Positions 24,375 to 32,357 of a DNA stretch of 64,000 nucleotides are shown piece after piece. Each line of letters begins with the position of its first letter. The first letter of the stretch is position 1. This stretch comes from Amycolatopsis sp. cg9 (GTDB taxonomy: Bacteria; Actinomycetota; Actinomycetes; Mycobacteriales; Pseudonocardiaceae), in contig NZ_CP166850.1 of assembly GCF_041346945.1 (NCBI RefSeq), positions 6,742,501 to 6,806,500 of the forward strand, written 5' to 3'. A program made the translations under genes and the position numbers. The notes beneath the pieces were generated by a model. It did no database searches, was not told where the DNA came from, and worked only from the letters and a program-made list of their open reading frames with translations.

Positions 24375-25295
24375 GTGGCGGGCAACCGGATCACGGTGCG
24401 GGTGGGCGAACGGCAGCTGACGCTCTCCAACCTCGAAAAGGTCCTCTACCCGCGCCACGGCTTCACCAAGGGCGAGGTGCTCGACTACTACACGCGGATC
24501 GCGCCTTTGCTGCTGCCGCACATCCGCGACCGGGCGATGACGTTCGTGCGCTTCCCCGACGGCGTCGACGGCGGGTCGTTCTTCGAAAAGGACGTCTCGC
24601 GGCACGCCCCCGAGTGGGTCCGCACCGCGCGCCTGACCGTCGGCGGCCGGGGCGGTGAGTCCGTGGTCGTGGCCTACCCGCTGATCAACGACCTGCCCGA
24701 GCTCGTGTGGGCGGCCAACCTCGCCGCGCTCGAACTGCACGTCCACCAGTGGACCGTCGGTCCCGACGATGAGCGGAGCACGCCGGACCGGCTGGTGTTC
24801 GACCTCGACCCCGGTCCCGGCGCGACGGTCGTCGACTGCTCCCGGGTCGCCGAACGCCTCTACGAAGTCCTCACCGGACACGGGTTCACGCCGGTGGCGA
24901 AGACGAGCGGCGCCAAGGGCATGCAGGTCTACGCGGGCGTCGAGACCGAGGACCCCGGAGCGCCATCGCAGTACGCGAAGGCGCTGGCGGAACGGCTCGC
25001 CGCGGAGACACCGGACCTCGTCGTGGCGCGCATGACGAAAAATCTGCGTCCCGGCAAGGTTTTCATCGACTGGAGCCAGAACAACCCGTTCAAGACCACC
25101 GTGGCGCCGTACTCGCTGCGCGGGCGCGACGAGCCGACGGTGTCGACCCCGGTCACCTGGGACGAGGTGCGCGCCTGCCGGCACGTTTCGCACCTCCGGT
25201 TCACCGCCGACGAGGTACTGGCGCGGGTCGAGGACACCGGAGATCTTTTCGCGGATCTGGGCCGCACCAGGGTCCCCATTCCTGCGTTCGGCTGA
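24375..25295 (+). CDS. LigD-type polymerase/primase domain protein (NHEJ)
   Basis: A 306-residue stand-alone PolDom of the archaeo-eukaryotic primase superfamily. LSNLEKVLYPRHGFTKGEVL and FFEKDVSRHAPEWVRT mark the N-terminal half. The metal-binding aspartates are in VFDLDPGPG (Asp143, Asp145), and KTSGAKGMQVYAGV and FIDWSQNNPFKTTVAPYSLR are also present. In bacterial non-homologous end joining this domain fills and adds nucleotides, preferably ribonucleotides, at break ends. The gene starts with GTG. A matching ATP-dependent ligase gene lies 1.1 kb away; no Ku gene is in the window. Confidence 0.9.
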   Translation: MAGNRITVRVGERQLTLSNLEKVLYPRHGFTKGEVLDYYTRIAPLLLPHIRDRAMTFVRFPDGVDGGSFFEKDVSRHAPEWVRTARLTVGGRGGESVVVAYPLINDLPELVWAANLAALELHVHQWTVGPDDERSTPDRLVFDLDPGPGATVVDCSRVAERLYEVLTGHGFTPVAKTSGAKGMQVYAGVETEDPGAPSQYAKALAERLAAETPDLVVARMTKNLRPGKVFIDWSQNNPFKTTVAPYSLRGRDEPTVSTPVTWDEVRACRHVSHLRFTADEVLARVEDTGDLFADLGRTRVPIPAFG

Positions 25296-25305
25296 ATTTC
25301 GGAAA

Positions 25306-25363
25306 CCGCAATTCCGCGGCCGGCGCGGTCCCGTTCCCGCCGCGCGGTGGCGGTGAATTGCGG
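25306..25363 (+). terminator. Stem-loop downstream of the LigD-type polymerase gene
   Basis: CCGCAATTC (25306-25314) and GAATTGCGG (25355-25363) are perfect inverted arms that enclose a GC-rich stretch able to fold further. They begin 10 bp after the polymerase stop. A termination or processing hairpin is likely; no U-run is present. Confidence 0.45.
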
Positions 25364-25490
25364 AAGCGTCATCCCGACCAGGAACTCTTGATCGTCCTCT
25401 GTGGACTCGTGCACGTGCAGACGGCCGTGTCGGTGCACGGCAGCGCCCGCCGCGCGATCGGCGTTGTGCGGCAAGGTGGACGAAGTGGGT

Positions 25491-25510
25491 ACGGTCTACG
25501 CGTAAACCGT
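25491..25510. promoter_or_regulatory. 20-bp near-perfect palindrome before the second STAS gene
   Basis: ACGGTCTACG/CGTAAACCGT is a palindrome with one mismatched pair. A GGGTAC element (25487-25492) overlaps its left edge. It sits 25 bp upstream of the chosen ATG (25536) and would cover the transcription start, so repressor binding is plausible. Confidence 0.5.
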
Positions 25511-25535
25511 CAGCATGAGCCGCCCGGAGCCGGTC

Positions 25536-25940
25536 ATGAAGATCCAGAAACCGCCGCGGCTTTCGCGAGCCTTCGGCCGCAGTTCGCCCGGGGCGTTGTG
25601 CGAACCGTTCTCGGTCACCACGACGTTCGCCGGTGACCGGTGCACGGTCGTCGCCGTGGCGGGCGACATCGATATGGCGACCGTGGCGATTTTTGTCGAA
25701 TGCGCGGAAACCGCGCTGGCGGCGGGCGGGGCGCTCGTCGTCGACCTCGGCGAAGTGGCGTTCTGCTCCGGGGCGGGCCTCCGCGCGCTGCACCGGGTGC
25801 AGTGGCGCGCCGACGAGGTGGCCGTCCCGGTCGCGTGGGTGGTGCGCACGCCGCCGATGTGGCGGCTGCTGCGGGGGACCGGCATCGCCGGCTTCGCCTG
25901 CTACCGGGACCGGGCCGACGCGCTCGCCGCGTTCGGCTGA
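25536..25940 (+). CDS. STAS-domain protein (anti-anti-sigma-like)
   Basis: A 134-residue protein. The STAS fold is seen from FSVTTTFAGDRCTVVAVAGD through ALVVDLGEVAFCSGAGLRAL; the usual D-S-S-G before LRAL reads C-S-G-A, so the phosphorylation site is uncertain. The start is taken as ATG 25536, 6 nt after GGAG (25526-25529). An ATG at 25515 in frame would lie 4 bp from a palindrome and has no ribosome binding site. It is the likely first gene before DUF6292 and the ligase. Confidence 0.78.
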   Translation: MKIQKPPRLSRAFGRSSPGALCEPFSVTTTFAGDRCTVVAVAGDIDMATVAIFVECAETALAAGGALVVDLGEVAFCSGAGLRALHRVQWRADEVAVPVAWVVRTPPMWRLLRGTGIAGFACYRDRADALAAFG

Positions 25941-26002
25941 TCCCCGCTCCACCGGCCGGGCAGGGTGCGCGGCCGGGTTTCGGCGCAAGAGAAGGGAAAC
26001 GG

Positions 26003-26422
26003 GTGTCCGGCCTGATCGACACCGATCTCGAGTTCTGGTTCCAGCGCGGCCTGCGCGCGTATCTGGGCGAGGTGGCCAGGGCACTCGGCTTCGGCCTCGA
26101 GTCCTGCACTGTGGACGTGGACGTCCCGGTGTCGGCCTACGTGGCGGTGGACTGGCGGCTGCGCCGGTTCCCCGACCGCGACGTCGCCCTGCTCTGGGAC
26201 GAGGTGCACGGCTGGGCGGTCGCCGTCGAGGCGGCGTGCGGGGAGGAGATGATCGTGCTGGCCTACCTCGGCGGCGCGGACATCCTGCCGCCGCCGCGCG
26301 TGCTCGTCGGGTTCCTGACCGCGCTGCGGGCCGGTGCGGTGGAACCGGACGGGCCGGGGTCGCCGGTGCTGCGCCGCGCCGGCAGCCACCAGGAGCTCCT
26401 GCCGCTGCTGCCGGCCCGATGA
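26003..26422 (+). CDS. DUF6292 family protein
   Basis: A 139-residue protein. It has the pattern of actinobacterial DUF6292: a helical N-terminus (LRAYLGEVARALGFGLESCT), then VSAYVAVDWRLRRFPDRDVA, LLWDEVHGWAVAVEAACGEE and MIVLAYLGGADILPPPRVLV. The function of this domain is unknown. The start is GTG. Its stop overlaps the start of the ligase gene (ATGA), so they are translated together, which ties this DUF to DNA end-joining here. Confidence 0.75.
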   Translation: MSGLIDTDLEFWFQRGLRAYLGEVARALGFGLESCTVDVDVPVSAYVAVDWRLRRFPDRDVALLWDEVHGWAVAVEAACGEEMIVLAYLGGADILPPPRVLVGFLTALRAGAVEPDGPGSPVLRRAGSHQELLPLLPAR

Positions 26423-27447
26423 CCGCGCCGGCCGCCGGTCCTCCACACTGGACGGCGGTGGGGGAGGTGGCGATGGGGACGGTCCCGGACGCGGTGGCGC
26501 CGATGCTGGCCGTCGACGGGCCGCTCCCGGACGACGACCGCCACGGCTACGAGTGGAAGTGGGACGGCTTCCGCGGCTGCGCCCGGATCGCGGCCACCGG
26601 CGAAGCCCGGATCACCAGCCGCAGCGGCAGCGACCACACCCACCGCTACCCCGAGCTGCGGGACGTCTTCGGCCCCGCGCTCGGCGGGCACGCGGCGGTG
26701 CTGGACGGCGAGGTGGTCGCGCTGAACGCGGCCGGCCGCCCGGAGTTCGAGCTGATGCAGCGCCGCGCGATGCACGAGCCGACGGCGAAGCTGCGGGCCG
26801 AGGTCCCGGTCGTCTACTTCGCGTTCGACGTGCTGCGCGTCGGGAGCGAGTCGCTGCTGGACCGGCCGTACGAGCAGCGGCGGCAGCTCCTCGCGGAGCT
26901 GGTGCGCCCCTCGGACGGCCGGCTGGTGGTGCCGCCCTGGTACACCCGCGCCGACATCGCACCGGACCAGCTCCTGGCGACGGCGGCCGAGCACGGCATC
27001 GAGGGCGTCGTCGCCAAGCGCCTGGACGCGCCCTACCTGCCGGGCACGCGCTCACCGTCGTGGATCAAGCGCGCTCTGACGCAGACGCGCGAAGTGGTGA
27101 TCGGCGGCTGGCGCCCGGGCGCGGGCCGCCGCGCGGGCACCCTCGGCGCCCTCCTGCTCGGCGCGCACGACGGCGACGGTGCCCTGGTGTACCTCGGCGA
27201 CGTCGGCACGGGGTTCACCGACGACGCGCTGGAGCACCTCCGGACCGTCCTGACCCCGCTGGCCCGCCCGGCGAGCCCGTTCGCGACCGAAGTGCCCCGC
27301 GACCGCGCCCGCGGCGCCCAGTGGATCGAGCCGGCACTGGTCGGCGAGGTCGTCTACCGGCGGCTGACCCCGGATCTCCGGCTGCGCCACACCTCCTGGC
27401 GCGGCCTGCGCCCCGACCGGGCACCGGACGAGGTGCGGATCCCGTGA
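26419..27447 (+). CDS. ATP-dependent DNA ligase (LigD/LigC type)
   Basis: A 342-residue nucleotidyltransferase plus OB-fold ligase. The adenylated Lys is Lys47 in EWKWDGFRG, with further motifs LDGEVVAL, YFAFDVL, GIEGVVAKRLDAPY and SWIKRAL. The C-terminal OB domain includes LGALLLGAHDG and LRLRHTSWRGLRPDR. It seals nicks and, with the nearby LigD polymerase, probably works in non-homologous end joining, although Ku is not seen here. The ATG at 26419 overlaps the DUF6292 stop; a later ATG at MGTVPDAVAPML is the usual start in homologues. Confidence 0.9.
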   Translation: MTAPAAGPPHWTAVGEVAMGTVPDAVAPMLAVDGPLPDDDRHGYEWKWDGFRGCARIAATGEARITSRSGSDHTHRYPELRDVFGPALGGHAAVLDGEVVALNAAGRPEFELMQRRAMHEPTAKLRAEVPVVYFAFDVLRVGSESLLDRPYEQRRQLLAELVRPSDGRLVVPPWYTRADIAPDQLLATAAEHGIEGVVAKRLDAPYLPGTRSPSWIKRALTQTREVVIGGWRPGAGRRAGTLGALLLGAHDGDGALVYLGDVGTGFTDDALEHLRTVLTPLARPASPFATEVPRDRARGAQWIEPALVGEVVYRRLTPDLRLRHTSWRGLRPDRAPDEVRIP

Positions 27448-27487
27448 CGGCCGGGAATCGTCGGTGCCGGGTGGTTTCCTCGTCGGC

Positions 27488-27910
27488 ATGGCACCTTCGG
27501 CACTGACCGCACCCCCCGCCCGCATCGAGCGGGCGGACGTGGCCGTCATGGAACGGACGACGGCCGACGACCTGCCGTCGATCCAGGCGCTCTGGCCGTG
27601 GTTCGAGCGGCTCGTCGGGCTGCGCGGCCGGAAGATGTACGCGCGCGTCGACGAGCGGGCGGGCACCTACACCGTCTGCACCCCGGTGCGCGAGGGCGAC
27701 CGGCCGGCGGAGCTGGGCCTGGCGACCGGAGTGCTCCCCGGCGGCCGGTACCTGCGCGGCCAGTTGTCCGGCGAGCCACCGGGGATCTACGCGCGGATCG
27801 GCACCGCGATGGCCGAGTTGCAGGCCGCCGTTGCCGTGGACGAGAGCCGGCCGCTCGTCGAGTTCTACCGCCGCCGCGACCGCATCGAGCTGTGGGTGCC
27901 GGTCCCGTGA
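27488..27910 (+). CDS. GyrI-like / AraC effector-binding domain protein
   Basis: A 140-residue stand-alone GyrI-like (SOUL/heme-binding-like ligand pocket) domain. RAGTYTVCTPV and the C-terminal VEFYRRRDRIELWVPV match the ligand-binding domain of AraC-type regulators, here without an HTH. Small-molecule binding is likely. The ATG at 27488 gives a better N-terminus than the upstream GTG at 27464. Its final 33 bp recur 342 bp downstream, in the remnant of a duplication. Confidence 0.72.
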   Translation: MAPSALTAPPARIERADVAVMERTTADDLPSIQALWPWFERLVGLRGRKMYARVDERAGTYTVCTPVREGDRPAELGLATGVLPGGRYLRGQLSGEPPGIYARIGTAMAELQAAVAVDESRPLVEFYRRRDRIELWVPVP

Positions 27911-27916
27911 CGGGCT

Positions 27917-28206
27917 CGCGTTCCTTGCCGTGTCGGCGTGGCGGGACCGCGTCCGGGTTCCGGGTGAAGGGACCCGGCGGTGGGTCCTTGGCCGGCGAGC
28001 TGTGCGGGTTGGTGCCGCGGTGGTCGAGCTGCGGTCGGCCGCCCCCGGGGGGCGACCAAACCGAGCTGTGGTGCCGTTTGGCGATCGCCGCGCGTTCCTT
28101 GCCGTGTCGGCGAGGCGGGACCGCGTCCGGGTTCCGGGTGAAGGGACCCGGCGGTGGGTCCTTGGCCGGCGAGCTGTGCGGGTTGGTGCCGCGATGGTCG
28201 AGCTGC
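27917..28206. repeat. Two tandem 116-bp direct repeats in a gene-free stretch
   Basis: Bases 27917-28032 and 28091-28206 are 116-bp copies, 174 bp apart, with two mismatches. The intergenic stretch 27911-28389 (479 bp) has no gene that I can support. It holds these repeats, a 33-bp copy of the 3' end of the GyrI-like gene and a CRP-like site. The frames here are open but lack start signals and do not match any family. Confidence 0.8.
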
Positions 28207-28210
28207 AGCC

Positions 28211-28243
28211 CGCCGCCGCGACCGCATCGAGCTGTGGGTGCCG
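28211..28243 (+). pseudogene. 33-bp copy of the 3' end of the GyrI-like gene
   Basis: Bases 28211-28243 are identical to 27869-27901, which encode the C-terminal RRRDRIELWVP region of the GyrI-like protein. The copy follows directly after the second 116-bp repeat. It indicates that a gene end was duplicated together with the repeats and then decayed. Confidence 0.6.
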
Positions 28244-28290
28244 CGCCCCCCGCGTGATCGGCGACGGTGCGGGGGTGGTCCGGCGCCCAC

Positions 28291-28306
28291 TGTGATCGCG
28301 GTCACG
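28291..28306. promoter_or_regulatory. CRP/GlxR-like binding site
   Basis: TGTGA-TCGCGG-TCACG matches the CRP-family consensus TGTGA-N6-TCACA at 9 of 10 conserved positions. It lies about 84 bp upstream of the DoxX-family gene. CRP/GlxR-type regulators are widespread in actinobacteria; binding is inferred. Confidence 0.4.
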
Positions 28307-28389
28307 GCCGGTCACATCGGGCTCGCGGGCGGAGTCGTGGGGGTGATGGCGCCGGAACCCCGGCGCCGCGACCTTCCCGAGGAGTTCCG

Positions 28390-28731
28390 ATGTCGACTGC
28401 CTACCTGATCGTCACCCTTGCCGCCGCGGCGTTCGTGGGGTTCTCGGCCGTTTCGGTGTTCACCCGCGCGAAGTGGGTTGTCGAGCCGATCACCGAATAC
28501 GGTGTGCCGGAAGCGTGGTGGACGTGGCTCGGTGCGGCCAAGGCGGCCGGTGCGGTGGGCCTGGTCGTCGGGCTGTTCGTGCCGCCGATCGGGGTCGCGG
28601 CGGCGATCGGCTTGGTGCTGTACTTCGCCGGTGCGGTCGTCACCGTGCTGCGGGCCCGGTCGTACGGGCACGTGGTCTTCCCGCTGATCTACGTGGCGCC
28701 GGTGGTCGCTTCGCTGGCGCTGCTCGCCTGA
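28390..28731 (+). CDS. DoxX-family membrane protein
   Basis: A 113-residue membrane protein with four hydrophobic helices. YGVPEAWWTWLGAAKAAGAVGL with surrounding GLVLYFAGAVVTVL and YGHVVFPLIYVAPVVAS is the DoxX-like pattern. Relatives take part in redox and oxidative-stress physiology at the membrane, but this small form has no proven role. GAGGAG precedes the ATG. The last 43 bp overlap the convergent hydrolase gene. Confidence 0.82.
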   Translation: MSTAYLIVTLAAAAFVGFSAVSVFTRAKWVVEPITEYGVPEAWWTWLGAAKAAGAVGLVVGLFVPPIGVAAAIGLVLYFAGAVVTVLRARSYGHVVFPLIYVAPVVASLALLA

Positions 28732-29540
28732 TCGGCGAGCCAGGTGAGCGCGGCGGCGGCGTGGTCCAGCACGGAGATGTGGCCGTCGCCGGGGGTGAGG
28801 CGGAGCTCGGCGCCGGGGCACCGCTCGGCGAGCCACCGGCTGTGCGCCGCGGGGACCATCCGGTCGTCCTCGCCGTGCACCAGCAGCACCGGCGCGGTGA
28901 TGGCCGCGGGGTCGGCGCCCCACGGCGCGACGTAGGCGAGGTCGTCGTCGATCAGCCCGACGGCCCCGAGCGCGGGCTGCACGACGCTGTCGAGCCAGGA
29001 CCACGACCCCTTCAGCGCGGCGAAGTCGCCGTCGGTGAAGACCGCGGGGTCGAACCGGGCCGTCGCTTCGTACGCCTCCTTGGCGGCCCGGCCTTCGACG
29101 GCGGCCCGCAGGGCACCCGGGCCGGCCATGCCCGCGAACCAGGTTTCGTCGTGGAACGGCGCCACCGCGGCGAGACCGGCGGCCGCGAGGACGCGATCGG
29201 GCAGCAGCGCCGCACAGGCGAGCGCGTGGGAGCTGCCCCCGGAGTGGCCCAGAACGGCGAAGCGCCCGATCCCGAGCGCTCCGGTGACGGCGGTCGCGTA
29301 CTCGGCCGCGGTCCCGACGGTCCGCCCCGGCACCGGCGTGGAGCTGCCGTACCCGGGCCGGTCGTAGGCGACCCAGCGGATCCCGAGCTCCTCGCCGAGC
29401 GGCAGCAGCGGCCCGGGCGGCGCCCCGAGGTTGGGCGTGCCGTGGTGCCAGAGGACGGTGAGGCCCGGACCCCCGCTGTCGTATGCGTGCAAGGTCCGCC
29501 CGTCAGGCAGCGTCAGGTCGTGTTCGGCGAAAGCGGTCAC
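28689..29540 (-). CDS. Alpha/beta-fold hydrolase
   Basis: A 283-residue alpha/beta hydrolase. LWHHGTPNLGAPP precedes the oxyanion hole, the nucleophile elbow is LGHSGGSSHALACAALL (G-H-S-G-G), the acid lies near PVLLVHGEDDRMVP and the catalytic His in PGDGHISVLDH. It is a cytoplasmic esterase- or lipase-like enzyme of unknown substrate. The GTG start overlaps the stop of the upstream esterase (GTGA), so both are in one leftward operon. Confidence 0.85.
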   Translation of the reverse strand: MTAFAEHDLTLPDGRTLHAYDSGGPGLTVLWHHGTPNLGAPPGPLLPLGEELGIRWVAYDRPGYGSSTPVPGRTVGTAAEYATAVTGALGIGRFAVLGHSGGSSHALACAALLPDRVLAAAGLAAVAPFHDETWFAGMAGPGALRAAVEGRAAKEAYEATARFDPAVFTDGDFAALKGSWSWLDSVVQPALGAVGLIDDDLAYVAPWGADPAAITAPVLLVHGEDDRMVPAAHSRWLAERCPGAELRLTPGDGHISVLDHAAAALTWLADQASSASEATTGAT

Positions 29541-30559
29541 CGGGCCAGCCGTTCGGCCAGCCACGCCAGCGAGAGCGGGTAGCGGTAGTCGATCGCCGCG
29601 TGGCCGGCGTCGAACAGCTCGAAGCGCACGCGCTCGTCCGGCAGGCCCGCTTCGGCGATCGCCGCCCGGAAGGCCTGCGCGCCGAGGTCGAGGTAGTACT
29701 CGTCGCTCGTGCCCGCGTCGATCCACACCGCGCGCAGCGCGCGGATAGCCGCCGCGTGGTCCGGCACCATCCGGACCGGGTCCCACGCCAGCCAGCGCTC
29801 CCACACCTCCGGCCGCACCGCGCCGGTCAGCGGGTCGCACGGCAGCTCCGGCGTCCCGTCTTCCCGCGCCGAGAAGCACGCCGAGACGCCGAGCAGCTGC
29901 AGCAGGGTCGCGTCCTCCGGCTTCGTGAACGACGGGCGCGCGCGGAAGTCCGCCCACCACTTGAAGATGTCCTGGTCGTAGCCGCGCAGGGCACGGGCCG
30001 CCTTGCCGAAGTCCTGGAGGTAGCTCAGCTCGTACAGCGAGTCGCCCGCGTGCGTGGCCAGCGCGCCGAACAGGTCGGGGCGCAGCATCGGCGTGATCAT
30101 CGCGCCGAACCCGCCCGACGACTTGCCGGCGATCGCCCGCGACTCCGGGACCGGCAGGGTGCGGTAGCGCGCGTCCACCCACGGCACGATCTCGTCGCAC
30201 AGGTACGAGTGGTAGCGGCCGGTGCCCGGCGAATCGACGAACTGGGAGCCGCCGTACGCGGTCCACGCGTCGACGTACACGACCACGCAGCCCGGGGCTC
30301 CGCCGGCGAAGACCGCGTCGGCGGTCTCGAGGAAGGTCTGCCGGAACGGCGTCCGGTTGGCCCACATCGCCACGTGCCCGGTGTAGCCCTGGATGACGTA
30401 CACCGCCGGGTACCGCTGGTCGCCGTCGTCGTAGCCCGGCGGGACGTACACCCACAGCGGCCGTTCGTGCGGATCGCCGAGCGGGTTGCCGCGCAGCAGC
30501 TCGGACTCCACGGTGTGCCGGTCGAGCCGGCCGGCGAGGTCGCCTTCCCAGGGCAGCAT
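29537..30559 (-). CDS. Esterase-family alpha/beta hydrolase (enterochelin esterase/antigen 85-like)
   Basis: A 340-residue protein of the esterase D / putative-esterase family. WVYVPPGYDDGDQRYPAVYV marks the N-terminus, the nucleophile motif is AIAGKSSGGFGAM, and there is an acid near VWIDAGTSDEYY and a His in FDAGHAAIDYR. No signal peptide is seen. Members hydrolyse siderophore, lipid or other esters. The first gene of a two-gene leftward operon; the ATG at 30559 faces the divergent secreted-protein operon. Confidence 0.82.
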   Translation of the reverse strand: MLPWEGDLAGRLDRHTVESELLRGNPLGDPHERPLWVYVPPGYDDGDQRYPAVYVIQGYTGHVAMWANRTPFRQTFLETADAVFAGGAPGCVVVYVDAWTAYGGSQFVDSPGTGRYHSYLCDEIVPWVDARYRTLPVPESRAIAGKSSGGFGAMITPMLRPDLFGALATHAGDSLYELSYLQDFGKAARALRGYDQDIFKWWADFRARPSFTKPEDATLLQLLGVSACFSAREDGTPELPCDPLTGAVRPEVWERWLAWDPVRMVPDHAAAIRALRAVWIDAGTSDEYYLDLGAQAFRAAIAEAGLPDERVRFELFDAGHAAIDYRYPLSLAWLAERLAR

Positions 30560-30692
30560 GGCGCCAGTCAACCAGAACCACCCGGTTGCGGGGGCTAAGC
30601 GATACCTCTTTTCCACGCGTAGCGTTGAGCCGTTCCGCCCCGACCTCCGTGTTACGGGCACGGTGGTGGGTCAGGGGAATGCGGGGAAGATC

Positions 30693-31373
30693 ATGAAACA
30701 TCCGGGGCCGTTGTACACGTTGCTCGCCGGCGTCGCGCTCGCCGGCGGGATCGGGGTCGTCAACCTGGCGACCGGGACCGGCGCCGCGCCGGTCGCCGGC
30801 GCCGCGAGCGCGGCGGGTGCCGCGAGCGGCACCACGGCGGCACCGCCGCCGGCCGCGACGACGACGTCGGAAGCGCCGAAGCCCGCGGCACCCGCGCGAG
30901 CGGACTACGCCGGACGGGTGACCGGCGGTGGCGCGTCGGTCGCGGTGTCGGTGCGCGACGGCCACGCCATCGCCTACCTCTGCGACGGCAAAAAGGTCGA
31001 AGCGTGGCTGCAAGGCGTGACGGCCGGCGGCCAGCTGGACCTGAAGGGCGCCAAGAACGCCGCCCTGACCGGCAGTTACGACGCCACCGCGGTCACCGGC
31101 TCGGTCACCGCGGCCGGCAGGACGTGGCAGTTCACCGCGCCGGTGGCGAAGAAGCCCGCCGGGCTCTACCGGGCGGCGCCGAAGGTGAAGGGGCAGCAGG
31201 CGAAGGTGGGCTGGATCGTGCTGCCCGACGGCAGCCAGGTCGGCATCCTCGCCGCGGGCGACGACACCGCGGCCGCCCCGCCGCTCGACGCGGCCAAGGG
31301 CACCGCGACCGTCGACGGCGCCGCGGTGACCGCCGAGGCGATCAGCGGCCTGGCCGGGACCGGTGACTTCTGA
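30693..31373 (+). CDS. Secreted/anchored protein upstream of DUF6529 and Rieske genes
   Basis: A 226-residue protein. The N-terminus MKHPGPLYTLLAGVALAGGI is an uncleaved-type or cleavable signal segment. A long Ala/Thr/Pro linker to about residue 70 follows, then a beta-rich domain (YAGRVTGGGASVAVSVRDGH, AYLCDGKKVEAWLQG). I recognise no named domain. GGGGAAG lies before the ATG. The stop overlaps the DUF6529 start (TGATG), so the protein is made with a membrane redox pair. Confidence 0.65.
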   Translation: MKHPGPLYTLLAGVALAGGIGVVNLATGTGAAPVAGAASAAGAASGTTAAPPPAATTTSEAPKPAAPARADYAGRVTGGGASVAVSVRDGHAIAYLCDGKKVEAWLQGVTAGGQLDLKGAKNAALTGSYDATAVTGSVTAAGRTWQFTAPVAKKPAGLYRAAPKVKGQQAKVGWIVLPDGSQVGILAAGDDTAAAPPLDAAKGTATVDGAAVTAEAISGLAGTGDF

Positions 31374-31915
31374 TGACCACGGCCGGGCACCGCACCGCGG
31401 TCGCGCTCCTGGTCCCGCTGCTCGCCGGCGCCGTCGTCGCGGTGGTGCTGGGCGTCTACGGCAGCCTGCACACGCCGACCGGCGTGGCGGTGAACGTCGC
31501 CGGGTTCTCCGGTCCGCAGTCGGTGAAGGCGTGGCTGGCCACGGTGGTCGTCGTGCTCGCCGTCGTCCAGCTGCTCTCGGCGCTTTCGCTGTACGGCAGG
31601 CTCGGGACGGCCCCCACATGGATGGGCGCCGTGCACCGCTGGTCGGGCCGGGTGGCCTTCCTCGTGTCGATCCCGGTGGCGCTGCACTGCCTCTACGCGC
31701 TCGGGTTCCAGTCGTTCGACACCCGCGTCCTGCTGCACTCGCTGCTGGGCTGCTTCTTCTACGGCGTGTTCGTCGCGAAGATGCTGCTGCTGCGCAAGGA
31801 CGGCGCGCCCGCGTGGGCGCTGCCGGTGCTCGGCGGGCTCGTCTTCACCGGGCTGGTCGGGCTCTGGCTGAGCGCGTCGCTGTGGTTCTTCACCCAGTCC
31901 GGCTTGACCTTCTAG
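31373..31915 (+). CDS. DUF6529-like four-to-five-span membrane protein
   Basis: A 180-residue membrane protein. Hydrophobic spans include [55 protein letters not shown] and [18 protein letters not shown]. Conserved His residues in [20 protein letters not shown] and LLHSLLGC could ligate heme, as in cytochrome-b561-like proteins. Together with the next Rieske gene it may form a membrane electron-transfer unit; that is an inference. The ATG overlaps the upstream stop. Confidence 0.72.
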   Translation: MTTAGHRTAVALLVPLLAGAVVAVVLGVYGSLHTPTGVAVNVAGFSGPQSVKAWLATVVVVLAVVQLLSALSLYGRLGTAPTWMGAVHRWSGRVAFLVSIPVALHCLYALGFQSFDTRVLLHSLLGCFFYGVFVAKMLLLRKDGAPAWALPVLGGLVFTGLVGLWLSASLWFFTQSGLTF

Positions 31916-31928
31916 GCGGAGGACGACA

Positions 31929-32357
31929 GTGCGCGACGACGAAACGGACCCGGTGCTGGCGCGCCGGACGGCGCTGACGGTCCTGGGCGCCGGGCTGGTG
32001 GCCGGCTGCAGCACCTACGGCGGTACGCAGGCGCCACCTTCGGCCGCCCAGCAGCCCCCGGCGGCCGGCGGCACGGAACTCGGGGCGGCCGCGGACATCC
32101 CGGTCGGCGGCGGCAAGGTGTTCGCGGACAAGCAGGTGGTGGTGACGCAGCCGGTGGCGGGAACCTTCGCGGCCTTCTCCGCCGTCTGCACCCACCAGGG
32201 CTGCACGGTGGACGCGGTCGCGGACGGCACCATCGACTGCCCGTGCCACGGCAGCAAGTTCAAGGTCGCCGACGGCTCGGTCGCGAACGGACCGGCGTCG
32301 CAACCGCTGGCGAAGAAGGCGGTCACGGTCACCGGCGGCAAGATCACCCTCGCCTAG
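31929..32357 (+). CDS. Rieske [2Fe-2S] lipoprotein
   Basis: A 142-residue protein. The two cluster-binding motifs CTHQGC and CPCHGSKF (2 Cys + 2 His) define a Rieske domain. The N-terminus [18 protein letters not shown] combines twin arginines with a lipobox ending at Cys27, so Tat export and lipid anchoring are likely. The start is GTG, with GGAGG 6 nt upstream. It lies 13 bp after the membrane gene, suggesting an exported electron-transfer partner. The 3' end overlaps the next, convergent gene by 4 bp. Confidence 0.85.
   Translation: MRDDETDPVLARRTALTVLGAGLVAGCSTYGGTQAPPSAAQQPPAAGGTELGAAADIPVGGGKVFADKQVVVTQPVAGTFAAFSAVCTHQGCTVDAVADGTIDCPCHGSKFKVADGSVANGPASQPLAKKAVTVTGGKITLA

Noticed and set aside
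27911..28389. Small open frames over the 116-bp repeats
   Set aside because: No ribosome binding site or family match; the DNA-level duplication explains them.
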